Positions 33,367 to 40,611 of a stretch of 42,700 nt of DNA are shown piece after piece (position 1 is the stretch's first letter; every line of letters starts with the position of its first letter). The notes beneath the pieces are model-generated. The model had not been told where the DNA came from. It saw nothing but the letters and a program-made list of their open reading frames with translations, and searched no databases. This DNA comes from Bacteroidaceae bacterium (lineage in GTDB: Bacteria > Bacteroidota > Bacteroidia > Bacteroidales > Bacteroidaceae): NCBI GenBank assembly GCA_017960985.1, contig JAGCYD010000007.1, positions 1-42,700 on the forward strand, in the 5' to 3' direction. Both the position numbers and the translations under genes were made by a program.

Positions 33367-34536
33367 ATGAAAAAGATATATTTACTTATGCTTGCTTGCA
33401 TTTCTGTTATGTACAGTTATGCTGCTGGTTCTCTCGTAATCCCCAATGTGGAAATTCCTCAGGGCGGTATTGTTTATGTACCAATTAACATAAGCACAGA
33501 TGAGAGTTTCTCAGATGCAGGTGGAGATATTTACACTAATAATAGTGCTTTGTCTATCACAGCTGCTCAAGCTGGTGATTTGTGTACGGACCATTCTACT
33601 ACATGCACGGATAAGTCGGGCTTTTATAGGTTTACATGTGCAACAACATCGGGAACGATGTTTAAGGCTTTGACGGGAAACATCTTGTATTTGAAGTTTG
33701 AGGATAGCGGCGCTAATGCAGTTGGTACTGTATATAGTTGTAACACTGCTGATTGGAAGCTGGCAAGAAGCGGTTATGCCGTAGTTCCAGCTCAGGTTAA
33801 CTTCACTGTAACCGTAGTAGATCATTATACTGTAAGTGAGAATTCTACTTGGATTCCGTTTGCTAAATCAGGAGCCAAAGTATTGGTTGATCGCGCTTTT
33901 ACAGCTAATCAGTTTTCTACCGTATGTTTACCGTTTGGATTAACTGCTGCAAATCAAAAGTTGTTGTTTGGTGATGCTGTTGAGGTGTATAATTTCACAG
34001 GAGTTGATTATGATGATAGCAATGAGTCTTTAGCTTTGAATTTTACGGCTTTAACTGGTTCTATGGTGCCAGGAGCTCCTTACATTGTTAAGCCTTCGGC
34101 ATCTCAAAGCAGTTATACATTTAATACTATTGCTCTCAACGCAAATACTACTGAGGCAAAGCAGATTGGCATAGCTGAGGAAGCCGTGACTTTCACGGAT
34201 ATTATATTTAAAGGCAACTATGTTGCTGGTGCAGCCGTTCCAGCCAATGATTTGTACTTGATGAGCGATGGTAAATTTTATACTTCCTCTGGTGCAGTAA
34301 AGATGAAGGCTACGCGTGCTTATATTAGCATCTCTGACTTTTTAGCTGCAGCTGGAATCTCTTTTGTTAAGGAGAGTAATCTTTACCTTGATGGCATCTT
34401 AACTTCTATTGATGCTCTTGATGCTGATGGAATTACTGCTGATGGTTGGTACGACTTGAATGGCCGCAAGCTTGGTGCTAAGCCTGCTACGAAGGGCATT
34501 TACATCAACAATGGTAAGAAAGTTATTGTTAAGTAA
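33367..34536 (+). CDS. Secreted protein with cohesin-like N-domain and C-terminal sorting tail
   Basis: The 389 residues start with a signal peptide (MKKIYLLMLACISVMYSYA). The first domain (about 20-150) again has a cohesin-like strand pattern (LVIPNVEIPQGGIVYVPINI). The second (about 165-340) contains STVCLPFGLT and PGAPYIVKP, recurrent in Bacteroidales surface proteins of unknown role. The tail WYDLNGRKLG then KGIYINNGKKVIVK is the same type as in the 857-residue protein at 1139-3712, suggesting export by the same sorting route. No catalytic residues were identified. Codon use is AT-rich, as in the preceding gene. Confidence 0.83.
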   Translation: MKKIYLLMLACISVMYSYAAGSLVIPNVEIPQGGIVYVPINISTDESFSDAGGDIYTNNSALSITAAQAGDLCTDHSTTCTDKSGFYRFTCATTSGTMFKALTGNILYLKFEDSGANAVGTVYSCNTADWKLARSGYAVVPAQVNFTVTVVDHYTVSENSTWIPFAKSGAKVLVDRAFTANQFSTVCLPFGLTAANQKLLFGDAVEVYNFTGVDYDDSNESLALNFTALTGSMVPGAPYIVKPSASQSSYTFNTIALNANTTEAKQIGIAEEAVTFTDIIFKGNYVAGAAVPANDLYLMSDGKFYTSSGAVKMKATRAYISISDFLAAAGISFVKESNLYLDGILTSIDALDADGITADGWYDLNGRKLGAKPATKGIYINNGKKVIVK

Positions 34537-34581
34537 TATTTTCGTAACTTCGTAATTCGAAAATTGTAATTAAAACTAGAT

Positions 34582-34746
34582 ATGAAGAAGATGTATATTG
34601 CTCCAGAAGCTGAGCTTCTGATATTGAATGTGGAGATGCCACTTGCTGCTTCAGTTAGTACTAATATTGGTATTGGTTATGGTGGCACTGGTGATGATAG
34701 TGACGATCCTGCCGCAAAGGAGGATGATGTACAGTGGGATTGGTAG
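34582..34746 (+). CDS. 54-residue small protein, 'MKKxYIAPExELL' type
   Basis: This short ORF (ATG 34582, TAG 34744-34746) encodes MKKMYIAPEAELLILNVEMP, then LAASVSTNIGIGYGG, an acidic middle (GDDSDDP) and the end KEDDVQWDW. It has no signal peptide. The N-terminal pattern (MKK, aromatic, I/P, acidic, then hydrophobic heptad, then LAAS) recurs in many short Bacteroidales hypotheticals, as I recall. It lies 45 nt after the sorting-tail gene on the same strand, in the same AT-rich patch. Its C-terminal EDDVQW resembles DEDVIW at the end of the dockerin protein. Function unknown; coding status rests on composition, context and the recurring pattern. Confidence 0.7.
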   Translation: MKKMYIAPEAELLILNVEMPLAASVSTNIGIGYGGTGDDSDDPAAKEDDVQWDW

Positions 34747-34755
34747 TCCCAGGGG

Positions 34756-34776
34756 AAATTAAAAATTAAAAATTAA
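34756..34776. repeat. Three perfect AAATTAA heptads
   Basis: AAATTAA occurs three times in exact tandem starting 10 nt after the small ORF. It is another period-7 tract at a gene end. Confidence 0.8.
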
Positions 34777-34825
34777 GATTTTTGATACCCTAACTAAATC
34801 TTGTAAAAGAAGAAAGCAAATAGAT

Positions 34826-34862
34826 GCTCCGTGTAGCCGTGAGGTTGCACGGAGCTTTTTTT
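34826..34862 (+). terminator. Rho-independent terminator before the Lrp gene
   Basis: A perfect 8-bp stem GCTCCGTG/CACGGAGC (34826-34833, 34848-34855) is followed by seven T. It closes the dockerin/sorting-tail/small-ORF unit. Confidence 0.9.
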
Positions 34863-34870
34863 GTGTAGAA

Positions 34871-34902
34871 TTTGTATAATTGCAGTTGGTTTTGTAACTT
34901 TG
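34871..34902 (+). promoter_or_regulatory. Promoter of the Lrp-peptidase operon
   Basis: TTTG (34871-34874), 20 nt, TAACTTTG (34895-34902), 25 nt before the ATG at 34928. It is one of the best promoter matches in the window. Confidence 0.75.
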
Positions 34903-34927
34903 TGTCAAGCAAAACTATCCAATTGTT

Positions 34928-35419
34928 ATGGAAAAGATAGACAAACTTGACAAAATGATTCTCGAGATTATCTCGAGTAATGCCCGTACACCCTTTAAGG
35001 ATGTGGCAGCGGAGTGTGGTGTGAGCCGTGCGGCAATCCATCAGCGCGTGCAGCGACTGATAGACATGAAGGTGATCATCGGTTCGGGTTACCATGTAAA
35101 TCCCGGAAGCCTGGGTTATAATACCTGTACCTTCGTAGGACTCACACTGGAGCGTGGTGCGATGTACAAGTCCGTATCGGAAGAACTCGCTAAGATTCCC
35201 GAAATCGTGGAGTGCCACTTCACGACAGGTCCTTACACGATGCTCATCAAACTATATGCCCGTGACAACTCACATCTGATGGAACTGCTGAATGGACATA
35301 TTCAGGAGATTCCTGGTGTGATGGCTACGGAGACGCTGATTTCGCTGAACCAGAGCATCAAGAAGGAAGTGCCCATTGGCGCACAACGCGAAGAACAAGT
35401 ACCAACAATAGAGGGCTAA
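34928..35419 (+). CDS. Lrp/AsnC-family transcriptional regulator
   Basis: The 163-residue regulator has an N-terminal winged helix (about 5-65: LDKMILEIISSNARTPFKDVAAECGVSRAAIHQRVQRLIDMKVI) and a C-terminal RAM/AsnC ligand domain (VECHFTTGPYTMLIKLYARDNSHLMELLNGHIQEIPGV). Such proteins sense amino acids and form octamers. It overlaps the following peptidase fusion by 1 nt (TAATG), so it may control the peptide-degradation genes downstream. The ligand cannot be predicted. Confidence 0.95.
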   Translation: MEKIDKLDKMILEIISSNARTPFKDVAAECGVSRAAIHQRVQRLIDMKVIIGSGYHVNPGSLGYNTCTFVGLTLERGAMYKSVSEELAKIPEIVECHFTTGPYTMLIKLYARDNSHLMELLNGHIQEIPGVMATETLISLNQSIKKEVPIGAQREEQVPTIEG

Positions 35420-37155
35420 TGGTCTGGGAGGCTTCATACGATGAACTACATGCCCAATTCCCTAGCCACAAGCGCCAACCCGTAATTGGCATCACGGGAA
35501 ACTTTGGCGAGAAGGGCTGTGAACTGGCAGAGGGTTATTTCCGCTCCATTCTGGAAGCGGGAGGTACACCCGTCATCATTCCGCCGTATGAAGACCGCGA
35601 AGCTCTGCTGACAACCCTCGACCATATCGACGGATTGCTTTTGTCGGGCGGTGGCGACCTTGACCCGAAGTATCTGGGTGAGGAGCCAAGTCCCAATCTG
35701 CATACTATCAATCCCAAACGGGACCTGCCTGAATTGTTGCTTATCCGTCTGGCCTATGACCGTCAGATTCCGATGCTCGGCATTTGTCGGGGCATTCAGA
35801 TGCTGGCGGCAGCATTAGGTGGCGGTGTTCATCAAGATTTGGAGGAGGCTATGCCTGATAGGAAACTGTTGCACCATAGTCAGGACTTACCCCGCGAATA
35901 CCCATCGCACTCGGTAAACATCGAGAAAGATACGCTCTTGCACCGCATTATGGGCGTGGACGGATTGGAGGTGAACTCGTTCCATCATCAGGCCGTGAGC
36001 CGTGCTGGCGAACGCTTCCGTATCAGTGCTACAGCCCCCGACGGGGTGATAGAGGCTATCGAAAGCACAGAGCATAAGAGCATTCTTGGCGTACAATGGC
36101 ATCCCGAATGCTTTATTCTGCGGGACGACCGCACGATGATGCCGTTGTTTGAGTGGTTTGTGGGCGAGGCACGCTCGTATCGCAATGCCGTGGATATCCA
36201 CAACCGCATACTGACACTCGACAGTCATTGCGACACGCCGATGTTCTTCGACCAGAATATTCACTTTGAACAACGCGATCCGAAGATTCTGGTGGATTTG
36301 CACAAGATGACGGAGGGACATCTCGATGCCACCATCATGGTGGCTTATCTGCCGCAGGGAGAGCGTGACGAGGAAACGCTTCGCCAAGTGACGGCTCATA
36401 CCGAAGAACTCTTGGACGGTATCGACGCCTTGGCGGAAAAGACACCCCAGTATCTCGGCATTGCCCGTACACCCGACGAACTATATAAGTTGAAGCATGA
36501 GGGCAAGAAGGCCATCATGAAGGGTATAGAGAACGGATATGCCATCGGGCGCGACTTGTCGTTGGTGGAACATTTCCGTCAGCGTGGGGTGGTGTATATG
36601 ACATTGTGCCATAATGGGAACAACGATATTTGCGACTCTGCCCGCGGAAAGGGAGAACATGGTGGCGTGAGTGCATTCGGGCGGCAGGTCATCCGTGAGA
36701 TGAACCGTGTGGGCATGATGGTGGACTTGAGTCATGCTGCAGAAAGCAGTTTCTGGGATGCTCTGGAACTAAGTAGCGTGCCTATCGTATGCAGTCATTC
36801 CAACTGTCGTGCCTTGTGTGACCATCCGCGTAACCTGACTGACAAGCAGATGAAAGCCCTTGCCGAGAAAGGTGGGGTGATGCAGGTGACTTTGTACGAG
36901 GGTTTCCTGCGTACGGATGGAAAGGCAACCATCGAGGATGCTGTACGCCACATCAATCATGCTGTATCCATCATGGGCATCGAGCATGTCGGTATCGGAA
37001 CGGACTTCGACGGTGACGGTGGCGTACCAGGAGTTGCCAATGCCAGTGAACTGATAAATCTGACCCGGAAACTTGTCGAGGTAGGATATAGTGAGGCACA
37101 ACTCCGCTTGCTATGGGGAGAGAATTTTCTGAGAGTGATGAGAAAGTGCCTATGA
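35419..37155 (+). CDS. Fusion of class I glutamine-amidotransferase-like hydrolase (C26) and membrane dipeptidase (M19)
   Basis: The N-terminal half (about 18-250) is a gamma-glutamyl hydrolase/PuuD-like domain: GITGNFGE, LLLSGGGDLDP, nucleophile Cys123 in GICRGIQM, and HPE triad residues in GVQWHPE (His228, Glu230). The C-terminal half (about 262-578) is a peptidase M19 renal-dipeptidase-like domain with zinc site HxD (His270, Asp272), MTLCHNGNND, VDLSHAAESSFW, PIVCSHSNCRAL and GIGTDFDGDGG. Both active sites look intact. It could remove gamma-glutamyl groups and then cleave the dipeptide, for example in glutathione or peptidoglycan-peptide breakdown; this is inference. Neither half has a signal peptide. 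It overlaps the M28 gene by ATGA. Confidence 0.92.
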   Translation: MVWEASYDELHAQFPSHKRQPVIGITGNFGEKGCELAEGYFRSILEAGGTPVIIPPYEDREALLTTLDHIDGLLLSGGGDLDPKYLGEEPSPNLHTINPKRDLPELLLIRLAYDRQIPMLGICRGIQMLAAALGGGVHQDLEEAMPDRKLLHHSQDLPREYPSHSVNIEKDTLLHRIMGVDGLEVNSFHHQAVSRAGERFRISATAPDGVIEAIESTEHKSILGVQWHPECFILRDDRTMMPLFEWFVGEARSYRNAVDIHNRILTLDSHCDTPMFFDQNIHFEQRDPKILVDLHKMTEGHLDATIMVAYLPQGERDEETLRQVTAHTEELLDGIDALAEKTPQYLGIARTPDELYKLKHEGKKAIMKGIENGYAIGRDLSLVEHFRQRGVVYMTLCHNGNNDICDSARGKGEHGGVSAFGRQVIREMNRVGMMVDLSHAAESSFWDALELSSVPIVCSHSNCRALCDHPRNLTDKQMKALAEKGGVMQVTLYEGFLRTDGKATIEDAVRHINHAVSIMGIEHVGIGTDFDGDGGVPGVANASELINLTRKLVEVGYSEAQLRLLWGENFLRVMRKCL

Positions 37156-38153
37156 AGTACTATACATTTTTAATTCTTCATTTTACATTTTACATGGTAT
37201 TGGTTTGTTGTGGAAATAAGACACAGCGAGCCAATATGTCGGACACTATCCCGATGCAACCCTGTCCACGCTTCGAGGCGGAGCGTGCCATGCAAAGTAT
37301 TGTGGCACAATGTGACTTCGGCCCTCGTGTGCCAGGTACGAGAGCGTGGCAACAATGTGGGGACTATATCGTGTCGCAATTTGAGGGTATGGGACTTGCT
37401 GTGGAGCAGCAGACGACGACAGTTGTCGCCTACGACGGTTCAAAACTGCCCTGTCGGAATATCATTGCCAGCCTTCATCCCAACAACCCCGACCGCATCC
37501 TGCTTTGTGCCCATTGGGATTCGCGTCCCTGGGCAGATAACGACAGCGACGAGCGGAATCATCATACCCCTGTCTTGGCCGCCAACGATGGTGCGAGTGG
37601 CGTGGCTGTATTGCTGGAGTTGGCGCGCATCCTGAGCGGAGATGCGAACTTCAAGACGGGCATAGACTTCATTTGCTTCGATGCCGAGGATTGTGGTACG
37701 CCACAATGGGACGAAGGAAACTACGAGGCAGCGGAAAACACCTGGTGTCTGGGCTCGACCTATTGGAGCGAGAAGGCTGTGGAAAACGGCTATCAGGCGC
37801 GTTACGGTATCTTGTTCGATATGGTGGGCGGTCGAGGCGCAACCTTCTCGCAAGAGGGGTATTCGATGACCTATGCCCAACCCGTGGCGGATATGCTCTG
37901 GCACATTGCCCGACAAATAGGCTACGGGCACTATTTCCCCATAAGCAAGGGAGGCTATATTACCGACGACCATGTGAGCATCAACCAGACGGCAGGCATC
38001 CCCTGTATAGACATCGTACCCTATCACAAGGATGGTCCCAGCAGTTTCGGACCGACTTGGCATACGGTACACGATACGCCTGAGAATATCGATACGGAGG
38101 TGCTGGAGGCTGTGGGGCAGAGTGTGTTGCAGATGGTGTATAATGAGAGGTGA
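37152..38153 (+). CDS. M28-family peptidase / glutaminyl-peptide cyclotransferase-like lipoprotein
   Basis: I start at the ATG of 37152-37154, which overlaps the upstream stop (ATGA); this gives 333 residues. A 13-codon longer frame adds no signal sequence. The start leads into a lipoprotein-like signal (FLILHFTFYMVLVCCG), much of which is encoded by a 7-bp repeat tract (37163-37197). The zinc-peptidase fold shows LLCAHWDSRPWADND, PVLAANDGASGVAVLLELAR, DFICFDAEDCG and a C-terminal HTVHDTPENID. Family relatives cyclise N-terminal glutamine or remove amino acids. It probably acts in the periplasm on peptides related to those cut by the upstream fusion. Confidence 0.9.
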   Translation: MKYYTFLILHFTFYMVLVCCGNKTQRANMSDTIPMQPCPRFEAERAMQSIVAQCDFGPRVPGTRAWQQCGDYIVSQFEGMGLAVEQQTTTVVAYDGSKLPCRNIIASLHPNNPDRILLCAHWDSRPWADNDSDERNHHTPVLAANDGASGVAVLLELARILSGDANFKTGIDFICFDAEDCGTPQWDEGNYEAAENTWCLGSTYWSEKAVENGYQARYGILFDMVGGRGATFSQEGYSMTYAQPVADMLWHIARQIGYGHYFPISKGGYITDDHVSINQTAGIPCIDIVPYHKDGPSSFGPTWHTVHDTPENIDTEVLEAVGQSVLQMVYNER

Positions 38154-38165
38154 GAAGTGAGAAGG

Positions 38166-38231
38166 GTAATCGGAGTACTCGGAGTAATCAGAATAATCCG
38201 AGTAATCAGAATAGTCAGAATAATCAGAGAA
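38166..38231 (+). repeat. 9-bp repeat tract at the M28-sufE junction
   Basis: About seven degenerate units of GARTAATCN run from 12 nt after the M28 stop to 1 nt before the sufE ATG. One reading frame has TAA in every unit; the other two are open. Confidence 0.88.
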
Positions 38232-38232
38232 T

Positions 38233-38655
38233 ATGACCATCAACGAAATACAAGACGAGATTATAGAAGAGTTCACCGAACTCGACGATTGGATGGATCG
38301 TTACCAACTGCTTATCGATATGGGTAGCGAACAGCCGCCCCTGCCCGAGCAGTATAAGACGGAGCAGAATCTGATTGACGGCTGTCAGAGTCGTGTGTGG
38401 CTACAGGCCGACTTGGTGGACGGCAAGATTCACTTTCAGGCAGAGAGTGATGCCCTGATTGTAAAGGGTATCGTCACCTTGCTGCTCCGTGTGCTGAACG
38501 ACCAGACGCCCAAGGACATCCTTGATGCCGACCTGTACTTTATCGAGAAGATAGGTTTGCGCGAGCATCTGTCCCCCACACGCTCCAATGGTCTGCTGGC
38601 CATGATGAAGCAGATAAAGATGTATGCCTTGGCATTTAGCCAAAAGAAGAGTTGA
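38233..38655 (+). CDS. sufE: SufE-family sulfur acceptor protein
   Basis: It accepts persulfide sulfur from the cysteine desulfurase SufS for iron-sulfur cluster assembly. The 140 residues contain the acceptor cysteine in LIDGCQSRVW (Cys51) and the SufE-typical ends (MTINEIQDEIIEEFTELDDWMDRYQLLIDMG; LSPTRSNGLLAMMKQIKMYA). Length is standard. No other suf gene is adjacent. It is bracketed on both sides by the 9-bp repeat, so its own regulatory sequences may have been replaced by repeats. Confidence 0.95.
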   Translation: MTINEIQDEIIEEFTELDDWMDRYQLLIDMGSEQPPLPEQYKTEQNLIDGCQSRVWLQADLVDGKIHFQAESDALIVKGIVTLLLRVLNDQTPKDILDADLYFIEKIGLREHLSPTRSNGLLAMMKQIKMYALAFSQKKS

Positions 38656-38657
38656 GG

Positions 38658-39500
38658 ATGAGGGATTATCAGAATAATCAGAATAATCTGAGTAGTCAGA
38701 ATACTCGGAATACTCAGAATACTCAGAATATTCCGAGTACTCCGAGTGATTCGAGAGACAGCCATTTATTTCTGCCTCAGCACGGCCATTACCGCCAACT
38801 GCGGGTGTACAAGGTGGCGGAAGCTCTTTACGACCTCACATTTCTGTTCTGTCAGCGTTTCCTTCCAGCTCATGGTGACAGAACGGTGGACCAAATGGTG
38901 CAAGCGGCGCGCTCGGGCAAGCAGAACATCGCCGAGGGCAATCAGGCAGCGGCTACTTCGTCTGAAACGGAAATTAAACTGACCAATGTAGCGCGTGCCA
39001 GCATAGAAGAGTTATTAGACGATTACGAGGATTATTTGCGCACTCGTTCCTTGTCACAATGGGGAACCAGTCATCCACGCCTTGCTCCTTTACGCAACTG
39101 GACTCGCAACGACCTTTTCTTCCAGCAATACAAGAGCAAGGCTGCCTGTATGACTGACGAAGAAATGGCCAATCTTGGTATCACACTTTGTCATCAGGTC
39201 ATCTACATGTTGGGGCAACTGCTGAAGACACAACAAAAACGCTTTGTGGAGCAGGGGGGGATTAAGGAGCGCATGCATGCTGCCCGCACAGGCTATCGCC
39301 AACAGCAGGATGCTCAGTTTACTGCTCTTCAGCGAGAAAATGCCGCACTGCGCCAGCGTATCGCTCAGTTAGAAGAGGAGGTGAGGATGCTGAAGGGGCA
39401 GAGTAGTCAGAATGATCCGAGTAATCAGAGTAATCTGAGTAATCCGAATAATCCGATTACTCTGAATAATCAGAGTATTCCGAGTAATCTGAAAGATTAG
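38658..39500 (+). CDS. Four-helix-bundle suffix-domain protein (copy C), both ends encoded by 9-bp repeats
   Basis: I start at the ATG of 38658-38660, 2 nt after the sufE stop, giving 280 residues; a TTG at 38652 is possible. Residues about 1-38 (runs of Asn, Gln, Ser, Pro, Thr) and about 247-280 are translations of the GARTAATCN tracts. The core (about 48-200) is the four-helix family: LRVYKVAEALYDLTFLFCQRFLP, QAARSGKQNIAEGNQAAATS, ARASIEELLDDYEDYLRTR. The C-terminal suffix is a coiled coil (about 215-245, QRENAALRQRIAQLEEEVRML). It appears to be the larger 'four helix bundle suffix' variant. Translation of the low-complexity ends is likely but unproven. Function unknown. Confidence 0.85.
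   Translation: MRDYQNNQNNLSSQNTRNTQNTQNIPSTPSDSRDSHLFLPQHGHYRQLRVYKVAEALYDLTFLFCQRFLPAHGDRTVDQMVQAARSGKQNIAEGNQAAATSSETEIKLTNVARASIEELLDDYEDYLRTRSLSQWGTSHPRLAPLRNWTRNDLFFQQYKSKAACMTDEEMANLGITLCHQVIYMLGQLLKTQQKRFVEQGGIKERMHAARTGYRQQQDAQFTALQRENAALRQRIAQLEEEVRMLKGQSSQNDPSNQSNLSNPNNPITLNNQSIPSNLKD
38661..38757 (+). repeat. 9-bp repeat tract at the sufE-copy C junction (coding)
   Basis: About ten degenerate GARTAATCN units begin at the sufE stop and form the first codons of the four-helix gene, in the frame that reads as Asn/Gln/Ser/Pro-rich peptide. Confidence 0.88.
39405..39497 (+). repeat. 9-bp repeat tract at the copy C-dusB junction (coding)
   Basis: About ten GARTAATCN units encode the C-terminus of the four-helix gene up to 12 nt before the dusB ATG. 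An internal inverted repeat TACTCTG/CAGAGTA lies near 39459-39478. Confidence 0.88.
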
Positions 39501-39508
39501 TCGCTGCT

Positions 39509-40597
39509 ATGACTATCGGCAACATATCCTTCCCCCAATACCCAGTTTTCCTCGCACCGATGGAGGATGTGACGGATATAGGCTTTCGTCTGCTGTGTAG
39601 GCAGATGGGAGCCGACTTGGTATATAGTGAGTTTGTGTCGAGCGATGCGCTGGTGCGGGGTGTGAACCGCACGGTGGAGAAGTTGGAGGTTTGCGACGAC
39701 GAACGCCCCGTTGCCATACAGATATATGGAAAGTTTGTGGAGGCGATGCGCGATGCCGCACAGATTGTCGTCGAACAGGCTCACCCCGATATTCTTGACA
39801 TCAACTTCGGCTGTCCCGTGAAGCGTGTGGCAGGTAAGGGAGCAGGGGCAGGCATGCTGCAGAACATCCCCCTGATGCTGGAGATTACCCGAGCTGTAGT
39901 AGATGCTGTGCCCGATACGCCTGTGACCGTGAAGACACGATTGGGTTGGGACCAAGATCATCGCATTATCGTGGAACTTGCCGAACAGTTACAGGATTGT
40001 GGCATACAAGCATTAACCATACATGGCCGTACCCGTAGTCAGATGTACACAGGCGAGGCCGACTGGACCTTGATAGGCGAAGTAAAACGCAATCCCCGAA
40101 TGCACATCCCTATCATCGGCAATGGCGACATCACCACACCCGAGCGTGCTAAGGAGTGCTTCGAGCGCTATGGTGTGGATGCCATTATGGTGGGGCGTGC
40201 CACCTTTGGCCGTCCATGGATATTTAAGGAGATAAAAGACAGCCTGTCCTCCGTCGCGAGTGGGAACTCGCTCCCCTTTGTGGGGCCGCAGCCACATTCA
40301 GTGGCTTCTCTAAAGACCCCAGTCGCCCCCAACCCCTCCCCCATAGGGAGGGGAGTAGATACACTTACTCCTGATTGGAAACTGAATGTACTCAAGCAGC
40401 AGGTGCTGACCAGTGTGGAACGATTGGGCGAGTATCGTGGAATTCTCCATAGCCGTCGGCATCTGGCAGCATCGCCATTATTCAAGGGCATTCCCAACTT
40501 CCGTGAGACTCGTATCCGTATGCTCCGTGCCGAAACTACAAAAGAACTGTTCGATATCATGGAGACCGTTAAGCCTATTGTGAATTGTGAATTATGA
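39509..40597 (+). CDS. dusB: tRNA-dihydrouridine synthase DusB-like, with palindrome-encoded insertion
   Basis: This flavoprotein reduces uridines in the tRNA D loop. The 362 residues have FLAPMEDVTDIGFR, the catalytic Cys102 in DINFGCPVKRVAGKGAGAGML, TVKTRLGW, IHGRTRSQMYTGEADW and GNGDI...MVGRATFGRPWIF. After that conserved FMN-barrel end, residues about 246-286 are foreign-looking and encoded by a string of hairpins (40250-40360). These include the same PNPSP-coding palindrome as in era. The frame stays open and the C-terminal helical domain follows (LNVLKQQVLTSVERLGEYRG), so activity is plausible. Its stop overlaps the U32 gene start as ATGA within a 7-bp repeat. Confidence 0.95.
   Translation: MTIGNISFPQYPVFLAPMEDVTDIGFRLLCRQMGADLVYSEFVSSDALVRGVNRTVEKLEVCDDERPVAIQIYGKFVEAMRDAAQIVVEQAHPDILDINFGCPVKRVAGKGAGAGMLQNIPLMLEITRAVVDAVPDTPVTVKTRLGWDQDHRIIVELAEQLQDCGIQALTIHGRTRSQMYTGEADWTLIGEVKRNPRMHIPIIGNGDITTPERAKECFERYGVDAIMVGRATFGRPWIFKEIKDSLSSVASGNSLPFVGPQPHSVASLKTPVAPNPSPIGRGVDTLTPDWKLNVLKQQVLTSVERLGEYRGILHSRRHLAASPLFKGIPNFRETRIRMLRAETTKELFDIMETVKPIVNCEL
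40250..40360 (+). repeat. Cluster of three hairpins inserted in frame in dusB
   Basis: Perfect stems: GCGAGT/ACTCGC (40256-40261, 40266-40271), AGCCAC/GTGGCT (40290-40295, 40301-40306) and CCCCTCCC/GGGAGGGG (40333-40340, 40346-40353). The last belongs to the element shared with era. Confidence 0.88.
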
Positions 40598-40611
40598 ATT
40601 ATGAATTTGAG
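40577..40611 (+). repeat. Five 7-bp units (ATTRTGA) at the dusB-U32 junction
   Basis: Units start at 40577, 40584, 40591, 40598 and 40605 (the last degenerate). The third, ATTATGA, contains the ATGA (40594-40597) that is both dusB stop and U32 start. The unit differs by one base from the TGAACTR heptad around copy A. Confidence 0.9.

Noticed and set aside
37440-38276. Long minus-strand reading frame with SDYSDYSDY repeats
   Set aside because: It is the antisense of the M28 gene plus the 9-bp tract; M28 motifs on the plus strand are convincing and the repeat peptide is just the reverse reading of GARTAATCN.
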